In this document: one piece after another, positions 1 through 6,993 of the stretch
Numbering within the stretch: position 1 is the first letter of the stretch
Layout: the number at the start of each line of letters is the position of its first letter
Made by a program: the position numbers and the translations under genes
Assembly (NCBI GenBank): GCA_002293375.1
Contig: DBDA01000026.1
Span: forward strand, 1-12,198
Length of the DNA: 12,198 bases
Reading direction: 5' to 3'
Origin: Odoribacter sp. UBA944
Lineage (GTDB): Bacteria; Bacteroidota; Bacteroidia; Bacteroidales; Marinifilaceae
Notes under the pieces: model-generated
Database searches by the model: none
Told to the model about the DNA's origin: nothing
What the model saw: only the letters and a program-made list of their open reading frames with translations

Positions 1-1031
1 CCGGTCGAATCGCTCCCGATGGCAGCCAGCAACGCCCGGACGCCCGCCTGGAAATCCGCTCCGGCGGCTAAACGTCCCAATGCCTCCGCAAAGAGGTTGA
101 CACTCTTTTTGTTGGTGTAAAAAACAAGCTCCTCCAACGCCGGCGAATGGAATTCAAACAACAACGCCTTACCGGGTTTGGGCAAGGTATCCCGTACCCA
201 CTCAATGCCTTCGCGGGAAAGGAGTTGTCCGACCTCTTGCAAAAAACAGCGGTCGGGATGGTGCATTCCCCCTTTGACCCGGAACACCGCCCGGTTGGCG
301 GGAATTGTCCCTGTGACGTGAAAGAGCCGGGTATACGGCCCTCCGTAAATCCACGCATTGTCGCGGTTTTCCGTGGAAGCGACGACCGAAGAGAGAAACT
401 CTGCATCCGGAACAGCCGGTTCCACACCGATCAACCGGGCAGGAGAGCCAACTGCCCCGGTGGTAAAGAGCAGTTCGTAGGTATTGTCCCGGTAATTAAA
501 GGGGAACCAACCGCTTCCGTAGTAATTGGAGATGTCCTCCCAGAGCCAAGAGCCGGGCAACGCCGCAGAAAGTCCGTCTGACTCCACCCAGATATCCCCG
601 CAGATCTTACCGATACCGGCTGCTTTTACCTCCCGGACCAGACGCTCCGTCAGTCGGTGTTCCGGAAAATGGCGGGAGTCGGGAGAGGGATCGCCGCACG
701 CCTCCACGACAATATCGCCGTACAACACGCCGTTCCGAACGGATCCAGTGCGCCACACCGGCGTTTTGTAGCGGAAAGTCGCCCCTTTCTCTTTCAGGGC
801 TAACGTCGTAGAGAACAACTTGACAACGGAGGCGGGCTGCATGGATTTGCCGGAACGGTACTCCACTACCGACTTTCCGTCCGCCACTGATTTTACGGAA
901 ATACCTACGGAGGCGCTTTTTAACCCGTCCGTATGCAGCAGCTTCTGCAACGCCGCCTGCTGTCCACACAGCGGCAGAGAGCAACCGGCCACTGCCAATA
1001 GCAACACCGTCCGGAAGAGCCTGCCTGCCAT
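1..1031 (-). CDS. dacB: D-alanyl-D-alanine carboxypeptidase/endopeptidase, PBP4 type (peptidase S13), 3' end outside window
   Basis: Penicillin-binding protein of the S13 family, which trims or cleaves peptide stems of peptidoglycan in the periplasm. Only the first 343 codons are inside the window; the reading frame is open to the left edge. Seen: a hydrophobic N-terminal export signal (about residues 5-23); the catalytic SxxK motif in the context PASVVKL (Ser68, Lys71); and the second active-site motif SVN (310-312) followed by LFAEAL, as is usual in PBP4 enzymes. The third motif (KTG) would lie beyond the edge. The long spacing between SxxK and SxN reflects the inserted domains typical of this family. 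The signal contains VAGC at residues 14-17, which could be a lipobox, but cleavage before Gln24 by signal peptidase I is also possible. The ATG lies one base after the xseB stop, with GGAGG inside the xseB end, suggesting coupled translation. The symbol is by family; no orthology test was possible. Confidence 0.92.
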   Translation of the reverse strand, partial: MAGRLFRTVLLLAVAGCSLPLCGQQAALQKLLHTDGLKSASVGISVKSVADGKSVVEYRSGKSMQPASVVKLFSTTLALKEKGATFRYKTPVWRTGSVRNGVLYGDIVVEACGDPSPDSRHFPEHRLTERLVREVKAAGIGKICGDIWVESDGLSAALPGSWLWEDISNYYGSGWFPFNYRDNTYELLFTTGAVGSPARLIGVEPAVPDAEFLSSVVASTENRDNAWIYGGPYTRLFHVTGTIPANRAVFRVKGGMHHPDRCFLQEVGQLLSREGIEWVRDTLPKPGKALLFEFHSPALEELVFYTNKKSVNLFAEALGRLAAGADFQAGVRALLAAIGSDST

Positions 1032-1032
1032 G

Positions 1033-1230
1033 TTACTCCTCCATGGTTTTCAGGATATGCTCCACCTCCTCTTCTGTATCTCGCAGTTTCGATTTACAGA
1101 AAGCGATCAAGTGGGACACCCGCTTTACTTTGGTTCCCAGTTCATCTACATCCAACTTGTTCTCTTCCAACAGACTGACGATCTCTTCGATCTCCGCCAT
1201 GGCCTCTTTGTAACTCATCTTTTTTTCCAT
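1033..1230 (-). CDS. xseB: Exodeoxyribonuclease VII small subunit
   Basis: A 65-residue acidic, helical protein matching the ExoVII small subunit in length and pattern. It opens with SYKEAMAEIEEIVSLLEE, corresponding to the family pattern F-E-x-A-x-x-x-L-E-x-I-V-x-x-L-E, and is predicted to be almost wholly alpha-helical. In the family several XseB chains wrap the coiled-coil stalk of one XseA; together they degrade single-stranded DNA to short oligonucleotides in the cytoplasm. The gene follows xseA after 7 bases, the usual pairing, and its stop codon is one base from the dacB start. No Shine-Dalgarno site is visible before the ATG. Confidence 0.93.
   Translation of the reverse strand: MEKKMSYKEAMAEIEEIVSLLEENKLDVDELGTKVKRVSHLIAFCKSKLRDTEEEVEHILKTMEE
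1036..1042 (-). promoter_or_regulatory. Shine-Dalgarno-like ribosome binding site for dacB
   Basis: GGAGGAG on the minus strand, made from the last codons of xseB, ends 4 bases before the dacB ATG. It supports the start at 1031 and overlapping translation of the two genes. Strong Shine-Dalgarno sites are uncommon in Bacteroidota, and Glu-Glu codons can produce this string by chance. Confidence 0.45.
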
Positions 1231-1237
1231 ACCGGTG

Positions 1238-2611
1238 CTATTTTATCACTGTACTCTCGATCCGGCCATCTTTCAGGAAAGTTTCCAATACCTCTCCGGC
1301 CGCCGCTTCCGAAACGCTTTTCAGCGCCTTTCCCCGGATGCAGGTAATGGAGTACCCCCGCTGCAAAACATGTTCGGGATCTGCGTATTTCATTTTTGTT
1401 TCTGCCAACTCTAAGCGGTGTTTGTTCCGGGAAAACAGCTCCCGGCTGCGCTGTCCGGCCAAATCCGTACAACGATCAATCCGATTTCGCTGCCGGTCGA
1501 ACAGCAGTGCCAATTTGCCGGTGATCCGGTTTTGCACCAAACCGAAAACGGTCAAACGCCGTTCAACGCCCGAACGCACCCCGTTCCGCAAGCGGCCCGA
1601 GAGCAGTTGCAGGCGATTTTCCCGTTCCTGTAAAAAAAGGGCTGTCCATTGCCTGAACCCGATAACCATCCCCTCCTGCCGGCTTCTCTCTTCCCGGACC
1701 AAGGCCATAACTCCCTGCACAAAATCCTGTTGCAACTCTTGCAAACGGCCTTCAAAACGGGCAAAACTGTCTATCAAGAAAGCGGCGGCAGCCGTGGGTG
1801 TTTTGACTTTTAACCAAGCCACCCAATCCACCAGCGTATCATCCCGGTCATGACCGATCCCGGCAATCACCGGCAGCGGAAACTGGGCAATGTTGGCAGC
1901 CAGATCGTAGGTATCAAAACTGCCCAGATCGGACTGGGAACCGCCGCCGCGGATCAATACCACAGCGTCAAACAAGGCTTCGTATTCGTAAATCCGCTCC
2001 AAGGCTTCGATCACAGAGGTCGTCGTTTTCTCTCCCTGCATCACGGCGGGAAAGAGCTTGACATAAAAACGGTATCCGTACGGATTTTCCGCCAGGTGGT
2101 TCAGAAAATCTCCCAGACCGGCGGCGGTCGGCGAGGAGATGACCGCAATGTTTTTCGGCAACGGCGCCATCTCTAAGTTCCGGTTCATATCAATGACCCC
2201 TTCCCGCTCCAATTGACCGAGAATTTCCCGTTTCTTCCGTTCCAGGTCTCCCAACGTAAAGGCGGGGTCTATGTCTTTTATATTCAGGGAAAATCCGTAC
2301 AATTCGTGGAAAACCACTTCCGCGTTGATCAACACCTTCATTCCTTTTTCCAACGGCCGGCCGGCTGTGGTTTCGAAATAGGGTTTCAGCATCCGGTAGG
2401 TAAAGGACCAAATGGTCCCCCGTGCCACGGCCCGGACCTTCTCCTCTCCCTCCTGTTTATCCGCTAACTCTAAATAGCAGTGTCCTGTCCGGTTTTCCTG
2501 CACCGAAACAATCTCCGCTGTAATCCAAACAGGTGCTGTAAATCCTTGCTGCACTACCTGCCGGACCCGGCAGTTCAGTTCGTACAACGAAATAAAGTTT
2601 ACGGCTGCCAT
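1238..2611 (-). CDS. xseA: Exodeoxyribonuclease VII large subunit
   Basis: The 457-residue catalytic subunit of ExoVII, a metal-independent single-strand DNA exonuclease that acts from both ends. Seen: an N-terminal OB-fold with VWITAEI and GHCYLELADK (about 28-52), which binds DNA; the catalytic domain with NIAVISSPTAAGLGDF (154-169), RGGGSQSDLGSFD (221-233) and the GIGHDRDDTLVDW segment (251-263); a long charged helical region (about 285-405) expected to form the coiled-coil stalk that holds XseB; and the conserved C-terminal P-x-x-V-L-x-RGYS motif (412-421). The open frame extends upstream to 2674, but the Met at 2611 is chosen because the family starts just before the ISLYELN segment and because the longer version would overlap the previous gene by 44 bases. 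It lies 19 bases after the MORN-repeat gene and 7 before xseB. Confidence 0.95.
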   Translation of the reverse strand: MAAVNFISLYELNCRVRQVVQQGFTAPVWITAEIVSVQENRTGHCYLELADKQEGEEKVRAVARGTIWSFTYRMLKPYFETTAGRPLEKGMKVLINAEVVFHELYGFSLNIKDIDPAFTLGDLERKKREILGQLEREGVIDMNRNLEMAPLPKNIAVISSPTAAGLGDFLNHLAENPYGYRFYVKLFPAVMQGEKTTTSVIEALERIYEYEALFDAVVLIRGGGSQSDLGSFDTYDLAANIAQFPLPVIAGIGHDRDDTLVDWVAWLKVKTPTAAAAFLIDSFARFEGRLQELQQDFVQGVMALVREERSRQEGMVIGFRQWTALFLQERENRLQLLSGRLRNGVRSGVERRLTVFGLVQNRITGKLALLFDRQRNRIDRCTDLAGQRSRELFSRNKHRLELAETKMKYADPEHVLQRGYSITCIRGKALKSVSEAAAGEVLETFLKDGRIESTVIK

Positions 2612-2630
2612 TTTCCGTCTTAGAATCTGT

Positions 2631-3395
2631 TTAATTTCCGGTCGCCCGCATATACAAAAGAGGATCGTTAACAAAATCCGCCGGGTCGACGATCCGCCGG
2701 CCCTCCTGAATTAACGCCTCCAACTGCCGGTTCTCTTCCAACTCTTCCTCCGGATTTTCCACCACCCCTTGCACATACGTCCGCTCCTCTTTCAAAGTAC
2801 CGTCAGGCCGGTAATATTCCCATACACCCTCTTTCCAATTATCGGCATACCGCCCTTTGACCAACAGGTGCCCTTCCGGGTCGTAACTTTTCAATTCCCC
2901 GTCTAATTTTCCGTTCGAAAAGAAGGCTTCCAAGCGCAACGCCCCGTTGTCGTAGAAAAGTTTCCAGGAACCGGAAAGCCGGCCATTCTGCCACTCTTTC
3001 CGTTCCGCCACTCCTCCGCCGGGGAAAAAACGCTCCGCCGGGCCGGAAAGACGGTTGTCGGCGTAGCTCTCGGTCATCAGCAAACGCTCTCCTTGCCGGT
3101 AGCTCCATACCCCCTCCTTTTTCCGATCGACGTACCGCCCCGAAACGGACACCTCCCCGCCGGTAGCATACAAAACAGCATCCGTTTCCCGTCCGCTGTG
3201 GATCATAACGGCTTTGACCGCTCCGTTTTCGTAGTAGTGTATCACCCGGCCAACCGGCTGATCATTCAAAAACGAGCCTTCGTAGCGCAATTTTCCACTC
3301 GGGTAGTAGCCTTTTTTTACCTCACCCTTCTGCGCTTTTCCGGACGGAGTGTATAACAACAGGCAAAAAAGCGGTATCAGGAGTACGCCCTTCAT
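2631..3395 (-). CDS. Secreted MORN-type (YwqK-family) repeat protein, function unknown
   Basis: A 254-residue protein with a signal peptide (about 1-21, cleavage likely after SGKA and before Gln22; no lipobox Cys). The body is made of repeats of roughly 20-24 residues of the form G-x-W-x-x-Y-x-x-x-G-x-L-x-x-E-x-x-Y-x-x-G, visible at about 26-50, 81-105, 120-145, 146-170 and 188-210, as in MORN_2/YwqK proteins. A charged helical tail (213-254) follows. Proteins of this family are often labelled 'toxin-antitoxin system YwqK antitoxin', but no toxin gene is present and the export signal argues against that role; a surface or periplasmic binding role is more plausible but unproven. The frame is open upstream to 3794 only as a shadow of engB. 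The ATG at 3395 overlaps the engB stop as ATGA, which indicates coupled translation. It is preceded by AGAGGA but too closely for a standard ribosome site. Confidence 0.85.
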   Translation of the reverse strand: MKGVLLIPLFCLLLYTPSGKAQKGEVKKGYYPSGKLRYEGSFLNDQPVGRVIHYYENGAVKAVMIHSGRETDAVLYATGGEVSVSGRYVDRKKEGVWSYRQGERLLMTESYADNRLSGPAERFFPGGGVAERKEWQNGRLSGSWKLFYDNGALRLEAFFSNGKLDGELKSYDPEGHLLVKGRYADNWKEGVWEYYRPDGTLKEERTYVQGVVENPEEELEENRQLEALIQEGRRIVDPADFVNDPLLYMRATGN

Positions 3396-4003
3396 TCCTC
3401 TTTCAAATTTACGGTCCGGTTCAGTTCGTCGATGTAATCCAACAACTCCTCCCGCCCGATTTTCTTGGCTGACGAGGTCATGAAAGCCAACGGGGTGGTT
3501 TCCCAGGTATCCAACATCGCCTGTTGGTATTCGGCAACGGCCGTCCGCCGCTCTACCGCCGACAGTTTGTCCCCTTTGGTGAACACCATTACAAAAGGCA
3601 CTCCGTTCTCCCCCAGCCACTCCATAAACTCCAGGTCTATCGCCAACGGTTGGTGGCGACTGTCGATCAGCACAAAAAGACAGACCAGGTTGTCCCGTTT
3701 CAGGATGTAATCCCGGATCAACTTCTCGAACTGTCCGCGGGTGGACTGGGATGCCCGGGCATAACCGTATCCCGGCAAATCCACCATGTACCAAGTGGCG
3801 TCGATCAAAAAATGATTGATCAACCGGGTCTTCCCCGGTTGTGCCGCCGTTTTGGCCAGTGTACTGTGGTTGGTGAGCATGTTGATCAGTGACGACTTCC
3901 CGACGTTCGAACGGCCGATAAAAGCATATTCGGGCTTATCGGACGCCGGGCATTTCCATACATCTGTGTTGCTGACCACAAATTCCGCTTTCCTGATGCC
4001 CAT
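3392..4003 (-). CDS. engB: Ribosome biogenesis GTP-binding protein EngB/YsxC
   Basis: A 203-residue TrmE-Era-EngA-EngB superfamily GTPase, required in many bacteria for assembly of the large ribosomal subunit. All G motifs are present: G1 GRSNVGKS (30-37), G2 Thr in PGKTR (around 59), G3 DLPGYGYA (75-82), G4 TKGD (142-145) and G5 SSAK (177-180). Length matches the family (about 200). The start at 4003 places the conserved EYAFIGRSNVGKS at the expected distance. The gene starts 9 bases after the helicase stop and its TGA overlaps the ATG of the MORN-repeat gene. Location next to an RNA helicase fits a shared role in ribosome assembly, which is inference. The family was also known as YihA, linked to cell division in E. 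coli. Confidence 0.96.
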   Translation of the reverse strand: MGIRKAEFVVSNTDVWKCPASDKPEYAFIGRSNVGKSSLINMLTNHSTLAKTAAQPGKTRLINHFLIDATWYMVDLPGYGYARASQSTRGQFEKLIRDYILKRDNLVCLFVLIDSRHQPLAIDLEFMEWLGENGVPFVMVFTKGDKLSAVERRTAVAEYQQAMLDTWETTPLAFMTSSAKKIGREELLDYIDELNRTVNLKEE

Positions 4004-4012
4004 AGTTGCCGG

Positions 4013-5818
4013 TTATTTCTTTTTGGCCGAACGCCGGCCGTTGTCCATCCCTTTCCGCTTCTCGCCAAAACGGCCGCGGCTGTTCCCTTCACCAAAGCGG
4101 CGCTCGTTTTTCCACTTGCCGGGCGCATTCCACTTCCCGCCCTTCTCGCCGCCCCTTTCGGGTTTTCTCAACCCGCCGGGACGCTCTCCCGTCTCCGTCA
4201 GGGTAAACGGCAATCCGTTAAAGTTTACGTTCCGGAAATAGGAGCCGAAACGTTCTATTCCGGTCACATCTACCTCAAACTTGGTGTTGGTGTTGAAGAT
4301 ACGGATCCCGCCGATCTGCAACCCCCGGACCGGAGCGTATTCGTTGATGATGGTCATCAGGTCGCGGGGCGTAAAATCGTCGTCGCGGCCCACATTTACA
4401 TTGAATACGGTAAAGTTATTGTCCCGGTCGCCACCCCTTCTCTTTCCATCCCGACCACCCTCCCGGTCAGAACCGGAACGGTACCTTTCCGTCTCCGAAA
4501 GGTTCAGGTCTTCCACCCCTGCGTACTTTTTCAGCAACCGCCCAAATTCGTACGATACGATTTTCTGGATCAACTCCTCCTTGGTCAGTTCTTCAAATTT
4601 TCCGAACAATTCCTGTTGGTAGGGAGAGAGGGTATCTTTCTGCTCCGATGCCAATATTTTGTCGGCGTACCAGAGCAACTGCGCCCGGCATACGGCCTCT
4701 CCGCCGGGTACTTCCCGGTATTCAAATTTCTTTTTGAGGGCGTTCTCGATCCTTTTCAGTTTGCCCTTCTCCTTGGAATTGATGATGGCCACCGAAACAC
4801 CCTCCCGTCCCGCACGGCCGGTACGCCCGCTCCGGTGGGTATAGCTCTCCACATCCTCCGGGAGGTTGTAGTTGATGACGTGTGTCAGGTTGTCCACGTC
4901 CAATCCGCGGGCAGCCACGTCTGTAGCCACCAACACTTTCAAACGCTTGGAACGGAAACGAGCCATCACCTCGTCCCGCTGCGTCTGGCTCAGATCTCCG
5001 TGCAAGGCGTCGCAATCTATGCTGTCTTTCTGTAATTTGTGAGCGATCTCACGCGCGTCTATCTTGGTGCGGGTAAAGATGATCGCATACATATCGGGAG
5101 CACAGTCAATGACCCGGTGCAGGGTTTCGTAGCAATCTTTCGCCCGGACCTGGTAATACTGGTGGCTGACCGTATCCGCCCCCTGGTTTTTTTTGCCCAC
5201 CGCTATCTCTATCGGGTCGTGCAGGTAGTTCCGGGCGATGCGCTCCACCTCCCGCGGCATGGTGGCGGAAAAAAGATAGGTGTTCCGCTCCTTGGGCGTC
5301 TCTTCCAGTATGAAATTGAGGTCTTCCTTGAAACCCATGTTCAACATCTCGTCGGACTCGTCCAGTACAACAGCCCGGACTGCGTCAATGTCGACGGCGC
5401 TCCGGTTGATAAGGTCGCACAACCGTCCGGGGGTGGCCACCAACACGTGCACCCCTTTCTCCAACTCCCGGATCTGCCGGCGGATATCGGTCCCGCCGTA
5501 CACACAGGTGATTTTCAGGTCGGGTCTGTATTTTGAATAATTTTTCAGGTCGTTCCCGATCTGTACGCACAACTCCCGGGTCGGGCTCAACACCAGTATC
5601 TGTATCTTGTTCAGGCTGCTGTCCAATTTTTGCAGCAAAGGTAGCCCGAAAGCCGCCGTTTTTCCCGTACCCGTCTGGGCCAATGCCACCAGGTCCCGCT
5701 CTTCGCTTAAAATTACAGGGATCACTTTTTCCTGTACCGGGCTGGGCGTTTCAAATCCCAAATCAGCAATGCCTTTTAAAATTTCCCCTTCTAAACCTAA
5801 TTCTCTAAATTTTTCCAT
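4013..5818 (-). CDS. DEAD-box ATP-dependent RNA helicase with DbpA-type RNA-binding domain
   Basis: A 601-residue superfamily 2 RNA helicase, likely cytoplasmic and acting in rRNA or mRNA remodelling. Motifs in order: Q motif GFETPSPVQ (21-29), I AQTGTGKT (47-54), Ia PTREL (79-83), Ib TPGR (129-132), II DESD (153-156, with Ser in place of the usual Ala), III SAT (184-186), V ATDVAARGLDV (298-308) and VI HRSGRTGRAG (328-337). After a linker rich in Arg, Gly and Asp (about 445-467) comes a DbpA/CsdA-like RNA-binding domain (468-542), then a very basic Gly/Arg/Lys tail (543-601) expected to add nonspecific RNA binding. This architecture matches the DeaD/CsdA group, but assignment between DeaD and DbpA orthologues needs a tree, so no symbol is given. 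It lies 20 bases after the second ftsZ and 9 before engB. Its first 20 or so codons are markedly AT-rich compared with the rest. Confidence 0.94.
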   Translation of the reverse strand: MEKFRELGLEGEILKGIADLGFETPSPVQEKVIPVILSEERDLVALAQTGTGKTAAFGLPLLQKLDSSLNKIQILVLSPTRELCVQIGNDLKNYSKYRPDLKITCVYGGTDIRRQIRELEKGVHVLVATPGRLCDLINRSAVDIDAVRAVVLDESDEMLNMGFKEDLNFILEETPKERNTYLFSATMPREVERIARNYLHDPIEIAVGKKNQGADTVSHQYYQVRAKDCYETLHRVIDCAPDMYAIIFTRTKIDAREIAHKLQKDSIDCDALHGDLSQTQRDEVMARFRSKRLKVLVATDVAARGLDVDNLTHVINYNLPEDVESYTHRSGRTGRAGREGVSVAIINSKEKGKLKRIENALKKKFEYREVPGGEAVCRAQLLWYADKILASEQKDTLSPYQQELFGKFEELTKEELIQKIVSYEFGRLLKKYAGVEDLNLSETERYRSGSDREGGRDGKRRGGDRDNNFTVFNVNVGRDDDFTPRDLMTIINEYAPVRGLQIGGIRIFNTNTKFEVDVTGIERFGSYFRNVNFNGLPFTLTETGERPGGLRKPERGGEKGGKWNAPGKWKNERRFGEGNSRGRFGEKRKGMDNGRRSAKKK

Positions 5819-5838
5819 TTAATTGATATATGTACTTA

Positions 5839-6963
5839 CTAAACTACTTTTACATTTCGCCGCCGATTATACGCCGGCACATTTTTTAATTCTTCTATCT
5901 GATCGGCGGAAAGCTCCGGCTTCAGCGCCACCTCTTCCGCACGCAACAGGGGTCTTTCTCCCTCTTCGCCCAAGGCCTTTCCCTGAAAATCCAGGTCATC
6001 TTTCGGAAAACCGGTTGCAATAATGGTCACAGAGATCGCATTTCCCAGACTTTCGTCGACGCCCACCCCCCAGATGACAGAGGCCGTATCCCCCACCTGC
6101 CGGATGACATAGGAGGTGATCTCCGTCAATTCGGAGGTGCGAATTTCGTCCGTCCCGGAGGTAATATTCAACAAAATATCCTTGGCGCCACGAATGTCGC
6201 TGTTGTTCAACAACGGACTGTCCAACGCCTCCTCGATCGCCTTCTTGGCCCTCCCCTCTCCGGCTGCCCGAGCCGCTCCCATCACCGCTACCCCGCTGTC
6301 GGTCATCACCGTCCGCACATCCGAGAAATCCACGTTAATGTATCCCGGAAGGGTAATGATCTCTGCGATTCCCTTTGCTGCAATGTTCAATACCTCGTTG
6401 GCTTTGGCAAAGGCCTCCGGAAGTTCCAGAGAGTCGTATATCTCCATGATTTTTTCGCTGTCGATGACCAGCAGGCAATCCACATGCTCCTTCATGTTCT
6501 TCAACCCCTCTTTGGCCTGGTTCAGCCGTTTCGGCCCTTCAAAACGGGCCGGGAAGGAGACAATCCCAATGGTCAGAATGCCCATCTCCTTAGCCATTTT
6601 CGCCACGATAGGAGCAGCACCGGTTCCGGTTCCTCCTCCCATCGCCGCCGTGACAAAAGCCATTTTGGTGTTTTTCCGGAGCATGGACTCAATCTCCGCC
6701 GCACTTTCGAGGGCGGCCTGCGCTCCGACCTCCGGGTTGTTTCCCGCTCCCAATCCCTCCGTCAGCTTCTTCCCCAGGTGTATCTTCGCCGGGATCTTGC
6801 TCTCCAATACCTGTGCATCGGTGTTGCAGATCACAAAATCCACATCGCAGATCTTTTCAGAGTACATATACTCTACGGCATTGCATCCGCCGCCCCCGAC
6901 GCCGATCACCTTGATGATTGTCGGGGAGACCTCTTGCAAGTTAAAATTCACCAATCCTTCCAT
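5839..6963 (-). CDS. ftsZ: Cell division protein FtsZ, second (downstream) tandem copy
   Basis: A tubulin-like GTPase of 374 residues. Seen: T1 GVGGGGCNAV (21-30), GLGAGNNPEVG (70-80), tubulin signature GGGTGTG (109-115), FEGPKR (141-146), and the T7 catalytic loop NVDFSD (210-215) with Asn and both Asp residues, so polymer-coupled GTP hydrolysis should be possible. The core ends near 320; a short linker leads to LKNVPAYNRRRNVKVV (359-374), which has the look of the FtsZ C-terminal peptide that binds FtsA and other partners. Where most FtsZ proteins have Asn in the 'I-x-N-[DN]-K' ribose-contacting loop, this copy has Ser169. It lies 30 bases after a different ftsZ and shares roughly half its core residues with it by eye. 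It ends in adjacent in-frame stops TAG TAA. It is intact with no sign of decay. Which copy is the orthologue of the single ftsZ of relatives cannot be settled here. Confidence 0.96.
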   Translation of the reverse strand: MEGLVNFNLQEVSPTIIKVIGVGGGGCNAVEYMYSEKICDVDFVICNTDAQVLESKIPAKIHLGKKLTEGLGAGNNPEVGAQAALESAAEIESMLRKNTKMAFVTAAMGGGTGTGAAPIVAKMAKEMGILTIGIVSFPARFEGPKRLNQAKEGLKNMKEHVDCLLVIDSEKIMEIYDSLELPEAFAKANEVLNIAAKGIAEIITLPGYINVDFSDVRTVMTDSGVAVMGAARAAGEGRAKKAIEEALDSPLLNNSDIRGAKDILLNITSGTDEIRTSELTEITSYVIRQVGDTASVIWGVGVDESLGNAISVTIIATGFPKDDLDFQGKALGEEGERPLLRAEEVALKPELSADQIEELKNVPAYNRRRNVKVV

Positions 6964-6993
6964 CTGAATCTGTTCTGTCGTTTATCCGCTGCT

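Noticed and set aside
2612..2674. Longer start for XseA
   Set aside because: It would overlap the previous gene by 44 bases and adds residues not seen at the start of this family.
2631..3395. Toxin-antitoxin locus suggested by the YwqK family name
   Set aside because: The product has an export signal and both neighbours are housekeeping genes with no toxin candidate.
3396..3794. N-terminal extension of the MORN-repeat protein
   Set aside because: It overlaps engB in another frame and has no protein-like pattern; the Met at 3395 is followed at once by a good signal peptide.
5839..5846. Bacteroidota -7 promoter box (TAGTTTAG, near TAnnTTTG) before the helicase
   Set aside because: One mismatch and no TTTG at the -33 position upstream, and it sits in the end of ftsZ; not strong enough to list as a promoter.
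6116..6967. Plus-strand 283-codon open frame opposite the second ftsZ
   Set aside because: It lies wholly antisense to an unambiguous ftsZ, its product is low-complexity Ser/Ala/Pro-rich with no motif, and GC-rich coding DNA often opens such mirror frames.
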